Source: Eucalyptus grandis
Taxonomy: Eukaryota > Streptophyta > Magnoliopsida > Myrtales > Myrtaceae
Direction: 5' to 3'
Assembly: GCF_016545825.1 (NCBI RefSeq)
Contig: NC_052619.1
Location: 47,182,127-47,246,126 of the forward strand
Length of the DNA stretch: 64,000 nucleotides
Shown here: in pieces, positions 58,654 to 64,000 of the stretch
How the letters are laid out: every line of letters begins with the position of its first letter
Position numbering within the stretch: position 1 is the first letter of the stretch
Made by a program: the position numbers and the translations under genes
Notes under the pieces: model-generated
What the model saw: the letters and a program-made list of their open reading frames with translations, nothing else
Told to the model about the DNA's origin: nothing
Databases searched by the model: none

Positions 58654-59178
58654 ATGGATCCCTCGCCCTCCGCAATCACTCTCCGACCGTTCGAACTCTC
58701 CGACGCCAGCGACTTCCTCTTGTGGGCTGGCGACGACAGGGTCACCCGCTACCTCCGCTGGGACTCCATCACCTCCCTGGAGGCTGCTGAGTCTTACCTC
58801 CGGAACGTCGCCATCCCCCACCCGTGTCGCCGCTCCATCTGCCTCGGTGGCCACTCGATCGGGTACGTCTCCGTCAGGCCTGGGTCCGGCGACGAGCGGT
58901 GCCGCGCCCACGTCAGTTACGCCGTGGGGGCCGAGTTCTGGGGGCGGGGGTTTGCGACGGCAGCGCTGAGGATGGCCGCCCGCCGCGTCTTCGACGAAAT
59001 GCCCGATCTGGTGAGGCTGGAGGCGTTTGTGGAAGTGGAGAATAAAGGGTCGCAGAGGGTTCTGGAGAAGGTTGGGTTTGTGAAGGAAGGGCTGCTGAGG
59101 AAGTATGGGATTTGCAAAGGCGAGGTCAGGGACATGTACGTCTACAGCTTGTTGTCCACGGATGAGATTTTGGGTTGA
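58654..59178 (+). CDS. GNAT4: RimJ/RimL-type N-acetyltransferase, opposite strand
   Basis: Intronless, 174 aa, starting MDPSPSAITLRPFELSDASD. It has the same domain plan as GNAT1-3: TRYLRWDSITSLEAAESYL, the acetyl-CoA loop FWGRGFATAAL (about residues 93-103) and VENKGSQRVLEKVGFVKEG near the C-terminus, ending STDEILG. It is clearly more diverged than GNAT1-3 are from one another, and sits 10 kb away on the + strand. The frame is intact. Substrate unknown; no targeting peptide is evident. Confidence 0.9.
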   Translation: MDPSPSAITLRPFELSDASDFLLWAGDDRVTRYLRWDSITSLEAAESYLRNVAIPHPCRRSICLGGHSIGYVSVRPGSGDERCRAHVSYAVGAEFWGRGFATAALRMAARRVFDEMPDLVRLEAFVEVENKGSQRVLEKVGFVKEGLLRKYGICKGEVRDMYVYSLLSTDEILG

Positions 59179-60174
59179 TCACAGAAAGAGAGAGAGAGAG
59201 AGGAGCTGAAGAAGCAGCCATTTATGAAGCTTTGATATGGAGATGATTACCCATTGAACTTTTGATCAATCTCTCCAACCATTTGTTTGATCATTCCAAA
59301 TTCGAACGATGCATGTTCAACTCAAGTTCAACTCGATTCCCATCATGCATGTTCATGCTCTGTTCAAACTCAGCCAAGCTGATCTGTCGAGTTCAACCTC
59401 GACGAGATAGTGTGTTTTCGACTATACACGAGAATTCCAGTCACAAACTTGAATCCAAGTGCCCTGTTCAAATTCACGTCTCTCGAACGACGGAATTTCG
59501 AAACCAATGACAGGGTCTTTGCCTTGTATGATGGAAGATCGAGACATGTTTGATCTTATGCCGAGTAGTCACCGTTTGCATATGCATACATACAAATATG
59601 TAAACAAAACTCAATTGTATGGAACTAGACTGGCAATCTGAACGAGTTGAAGTAACTGGAACCTCAAGCATGACTCATTCAATGCTCGAAAAAGGAACTG
59701 TTGTTAGATTTCCACCAGACGTTCCACGACCAGTTCATTGGGTCTTAGGCGGAGTGCGCTGCCTAAAGAAATAATCGTGACGTGGCTTAGATAACGTTTC
59801 TGCTCCATGTCGTTCTGAGAGGACATGCGAATCCAACGGCCCTTAACACTAGGCCGAAGCGGGTGGGCCGATCCTGAGCCACATGCTAGATGTCGGACCT
59901 GCACGTCGCACGCTAGGGCCCCTAGATTTCACCTTAGGTGGATTCTTCGATGCTTAATTTAGCAAAAAGAACTAGGCAACGGGCCTAAATAGGATAGGGG
60001 TGAGTATTGGTCCAAGATCAATCATAGACCGACCCTAGACTGGCCCAACCTAGCTAGTCCCAGTTTAAATCTCAAAAGACTAGGTTGATCCTTAGTTATG
60101 AGACCTCTAGATTTTATATTGTGCGAATTGGTTCTCAATCATGGAAATTTATGATTGGTCTACCACACCAATCC

Positions 60175-60232
60175 TGTATATAATGTATATAATGTATATA
60201 ATGTATATAATATATATAATATACATAGTACA
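60175..60232. repeat. TGTATATAA-type tandem repeat
   Basis: About five units of TGTATATAA, degrading to TATATAATA at the right end. Confidence 0.85.
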
Positions 60233-60326
60233 TTTTGTCTACTCTAAATTTTAGCATCTCCTCTTTTATTCTCTTTGAATTTGTCGTGCAAATTATAAAA
60301 TAGAAAAAAAAAAACCAAGCCATCCC

Positions 60327-60327
<1 letters not shown>

Positions 60328-60360
<33 letters not shown>
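60328..60360. repeat. Poly(A) tract, 33 bases
   Basis: An uninterrupted A run. It could be the tail of a retroposed sequence, but no SINE or LINE body is recognisable to its left. Confidence 0.9.
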
Positions 60361-60363
<3 letters not shown>

Positions 60364-62041
60364 CTTCACTAGTCTCAACCTTTCTTGCCCGCCTTGACCT
60401 CGCTCACCTCTATTTACTCATCTTGCCGCCGCCTTTGTTCCCTCACCTCACATGTTCACTATTATGATTTTGTTGCTTTTAACAAGTGTGAATTTATGTC
60501 GTTACCTTATTGGTATTTATAATTTGGTTGCTCCATGTTGCATTGTTGATGGATACATTATTTAAAATAGTATTTTTGTTCTTTTAAGGAATATAAAAAA
60601 TGAAATAAAAAATAATCTGTTGATCCCAAATTAATCCTGAATCTGGACCTATCATGTTCTCAATCCCAAAAATTGGAAACAAACACTGTGTGGGTTGATC
60701 TTTGTGATTAAGTGTTGGTTAATCGCTCTTAGATTCGCCCATCTTGGGGTGTTGGATTGGCCGAATCGTCCTTCCGGGCCTACTTTGATGCATTATCGTT
60801 GAATAAAGAAGTTGAGGATGATCAAGGTGACTCGCCCATCTTGGGCTAGTCGGGCTATGGGTTCGCACCCAGGTTGGGCTCGAATCGTCCTTTGGGCCTT
60901 AATTTATTTATTATTTATTATTTATTTTATTTTTAGCTTTTTTTATATTATTTTCATTTGATTTCTTTAATAAAAATTTATCAAATAGTAAACTGTACTA
61001 ACATATTTAAAATACAAAAATCGCCATTATCGTTGTTGAATAAAGAAGTGGATGAGGATGATCAAGGTATGTAATTAAAGGTGGTCACTGAAACCTTCTT
61101 CCATCACTGTCTCTTTTTCTTCCCTCTCAATAGCCACTCATCTCATTTCCCCGTTATTTTCTCTCCCGCAAACCAGCATTCTCTCTCTTGCGCACACCAA
61201 CAGGTGCGCATTAATGCTAATATAAATTAAACTTACAAGGAATAAATGCTATATGTATTCCTCTAATTTAAGCAATTTTTGCAATTGGGTCCTCAGTTTT
61301 TCTTTTGGGTGGTCATTATGTCCTCTAACTTGAATCATGAAATGTACTCTCTTTTGGGTGCTCATTATGTCCTACAACTTGATTTTTCCAATCATGAAAT
61401 GTACTTGATTGCCCCTTCTTTCAACGGTCGTCTAGAAAGGCTTGTTGCACAGCGCTAGCGTTGCCATCTATATAGCTGCAATTTGAGGAAGCTTTAGACT
61501 TTTTAATGTCATGTTCCTCTCAAGTAGCTATCATGAGAGGTACCCTTGTCTCTCACTATTATTCTTCTCTCTGTCTCAAGTACATTTACCATCGCCTTTT
61601 TCGTTCGAACCTATAGAATTGCTCGACCGACCGACCAACGCGTGCTCTTGTACTCCAATCGAAATCTAATTTCGAGTGTCAACATATTTGGACATCTTTT
61701 GGAGCGATCTTTACTAAAAGCACTGACCGGCGTGCTTCAGTGATTATGTGGGATTGGAGTAATGCTTCGCCCAATGTGAAACTGAGTGATTACCAATTGA
61801 AAGTCGAACACTCGAACTATATAAAAGAAAGAGAAGGAGGGAGAAAAAATGTGTTTTCTGTCAATTCGATATTTGAACTCTCAAAAGTCTAATTTTTCAG
61901 GCGGTGCTCTTCCACGATCATTATCTCGCTTGATATCGTTTAGGAAAGATCTGATCAAAGAAGAGAAGGGCATTTGAGAGGGCACGAATTTTCTCACTAG
62001 CTATCAGATTGCAAAAGATGGTTCCAAGATTAACGAAAACT

Positions 62042-62826
62042 TAGGGTCTATTTGTTTTCACTCTCGAAAACAACTGATTCTGTTTTTTTATTCACAAAAA
62101 CAAAAACAAAAAAACTAATAAAAATCTATTTGGTGAAATTTTTGTTTCCGGGAACAAAAATCTTTTTTTTTTTTAATTTCTGGGAATAGATTTGGAAAGT
62201 AATCAATAAAAAAAAAAAAAAAGTAACTTCTTATTCCTAAAAACAATTCTTAAAATCTAATTTTTTTCTTCTCCTCTCTTCTTCTCTCTCTCTCTCTCTT
62301 TTTTTCTCTTTCCTTTACTTTTTCTTCCTTGTGGCCAGTCATCGGCCTTGGCTATGGCTGGCAATCTTGCCGGAGCATCGCCAAGGGCAACGAGGCTCAA
62401 CCTCCCCAACCAGTGTGAGGTTTGGCCTCGCCAGGCTAGGGCGAGGCCGACCTCGTGCCGCTTGGGTGAGGTTGAGGCTCGCCGTGGTTAGGCAAGCCTC
62501 CGGCAAGCTCGCCGAACATCTCCTTAGCCTAGCAAGGCTCCAGCGAGCTCGCCGGACCTCGCCCAACCGGTCGCCGGCCACCGCCACCAAGAAGAAGGAA
62601 GGAGAAGAGAAAATTAAAAAAATATAATAAAAGTATTAAAAATTAAAAGAAACAAAAAAAATTAATAATCCTACCAAATGTATTTATGTCCCAAGAATAA
62701 AAAAATTGTGGAGTTACCAAATGTGTTTTTTTGCTCAGAAATTGTTCTCTATAATAGAATAAAAAAATCATTTTTAATAAAGAAATTGTTTCTCGGAATA
62801 AAATTGTTACTAAACGTGCCTTTAGC
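62042..62826. mobile_element. MITE-like element with GC-rich core
   Basis: The left end TAGGGTCTATTTGTTTTCA and the reverse complement of the right end (TAAAGGCACGTTTAGTAAC) are imperfect inverted repeats of the TAAGGGCCTGTTTGGTAA kind. AT-rich arms flank a GC-rich core at about 62330-62590 made of GGC/GCC-rich words such as GGCGAGGC and CTCGCC. The plan matches the element at 14380-14952. No protein is encoded, although the core opens frames on both strands. Confidence 0.55.
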
Positions 62827-64000
62827 TACGCCGATGTTGCCATGTGGCTCATCGAACCAAGTCAAGATGATGCCACAGTCTTATGTGGATCCCAATGTCT
62901 ATGTTTCGAGGATTCTTAATTAATTGGCTCTTTTTATTTCGCAAAAAATGAAGAATTTATAAAAAGAGGATTTCTTAAAAATGACGGTTTACATCGTTTA
63001 CAAAAATGAACGGTAAAATTTTTCATCATTTACAAAAATATTTAAATATAAACTATTTTTGATAATAAAAATATTTTTCATGACTAATTATCCAAAGTGA
63101 TATGGGTAATATTTTTATGTTTTCATTTAATATTCTGAAAATTGAGTTTGCAATGCTTGTGGAATTTGATAGCAGCATTTAAATCTTGTATTTCATTATT
63201 TGAATAAACTAAGTCTACGAAATTCTAACCAAAAAAAAAAAAAGTCTACGACAATTATATATATACACACGTTATTTTGTAAATGACATTTGAACAATCT
63301 TAGATGGAAGAATGTCATGGGTCCTCGTCAGACTCACCAGCAGGAGGTCACGAATTAACGTGTTGAAAGTTAAGGCAGAAAGCCTCCCACAACCGATTGA
63401 AATCGGACATGCAAAAAAATAGGGATGTGCAATCAAACCAGTTTTACCCGAAAATCACATTAGACGGTTTGAAAAACAGGTCCAAAACCGATTCTAGGAA
63501 ATAGGTTCCAAATTTTTGGAACTGGTTCGAAAACATATTCTGAGTGAATACCCATCTGAGAATTGGACTATATGCCCCATTTTGGAACACGTTTTGGAAC
63601 CGATTTTCTAAACTACAAAGTCCAAATCCTAATTTCTTTTTCCTCTAAATTCTAGCATTTAAACTCCTTCATCCTTTATTCTTCCTCGGGACCCCTCACC
63701 AATTTTTCCTCTTCCCCAAAATCTGGAACAGTTATAATAGGGTAGGTTTCAATTTCCAGCTCTGAAACTTAACATCTTAAAACTAATCACCTCTAAAAAA
63801 ACCCAACTTAAAAGAAGAAAAAACAGTAAAATTTTTGTTTTACCCCCCTCAACTTCAAAGTTGGTGTACATTAAACCCTGAAGTTTTAAGAATTGCATTT
63901 AACCCCTCGATTTATTATATTTAGTTGTTTTTTTTTTGTCAGAAATTCTTATATTAGTTAACCCCATTAACTTTTTTTCCATTAGCATTAACTGCGCATG
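62827..64000. other. Intergenic DNA with a probable MITE end
   Basis: No gene. AT-rich. TAGGGATGTGCAAT at about 63421-63434 resembles the terminus of hAT-type MITEs and is followed by GGTTTGAAAAACAGGTCC and AACCGATT words. The other end was not located. Confidence 0.4.

Larger units (their letters stand above)
59179..62041. other. Repeat-rich intergenic DNA after GNAT4
   Basis: No gene. Includes a repeat starting TAGGGGTGAGTATTGGTCC (about 59997), similar to the reverse complement of about 29930-30107, TATA-type and poly(A) tracts, and a near-direct repeat of TGAATAAAGAAGT...GAGGATGATCAAGGT (about 60799 and 61036). Around 61310-61420, TTTTGGGTG(G/C)TCATTATGTCCT occurs twice. Confidence 0.45.

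Noticed and set aside
60328..60360. Poly(A) run as a SINE or LINE tail
   Set aside because: No retroposon body, promoter boxes or target duplication could be found beside it.

Overview
This is plant nuclear DNA: intron-bearing genes with GT-AG junctions, AT-rich intergenic DNA, LTR retrotransposons, MITE-like elements and simple repeats. Gene content (proteasome beta-2, SDE3-type helicase, CDC73 of the Paf1 complex, GPI-anchored lipid-transfer proteins, a LysM-receptor-kinase fragment, a three-intron actin) is dicot. The repeat style recalls a woody rosid such as Eucalyptus/Myrtaceae, but that is inference without a species marker.

Layout. 1-12 kb: two well-preserved single-copy genes on the + strand, the 20S proteasome beta-2 subunit (3 coding exons, 204 aa) and an SDE3/MOV10-like RNA-silencing helicase (4 coding exons, about 876 aa). 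12-14 kb: an intact lipid-transfer-like gene on the - strand. 15-36 kb: a tandem array of five GPI-type lipid-transfer protein genes (LTPG1-5, + strand) in duplicated blocks. LTPG1 and LTPG5 look intact. LTPG2 has lost a conserved cysteine. LTPG3 lacks exon 1 and is split by a 6.2 kb Copia element, whose 5' LTR carries a 1.6 kb probable Gypsy solo LTR. LTPG4 has lost its GPI tail to a frameshift. 36-40 kb: a 449-bp tandem duplication, then CDC73 on the - strand (3 exons, 416 aa). 41-59 kb: four intronless GNAT acetyltransferase loci (three - strand, one + strand; the third is frameshifted), mixed with a degenerate minus-strand Copia-like relic carrying a hAT MITE, a broken actin gene with a minisatellite in its last intron, and a LysM-receptor-kinase 3' fragment. 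59-64 kb: repeats only.

The three housekeeping or regulatory genes (proteasome, SDE3, CDC73) are unrelated neighbours, as is usual in plants. The biology specific to this window is local gene birth and decay: two families (LTPG and GNAT) expanding by tandem duplication of gene plus flank, followed by loss of cysteines, anchors, exons or reading frame. Exon borders were read by eye from splice consensus and conserved protein sequence; no database search was run. I saw no RNA genes and no CRISPR.
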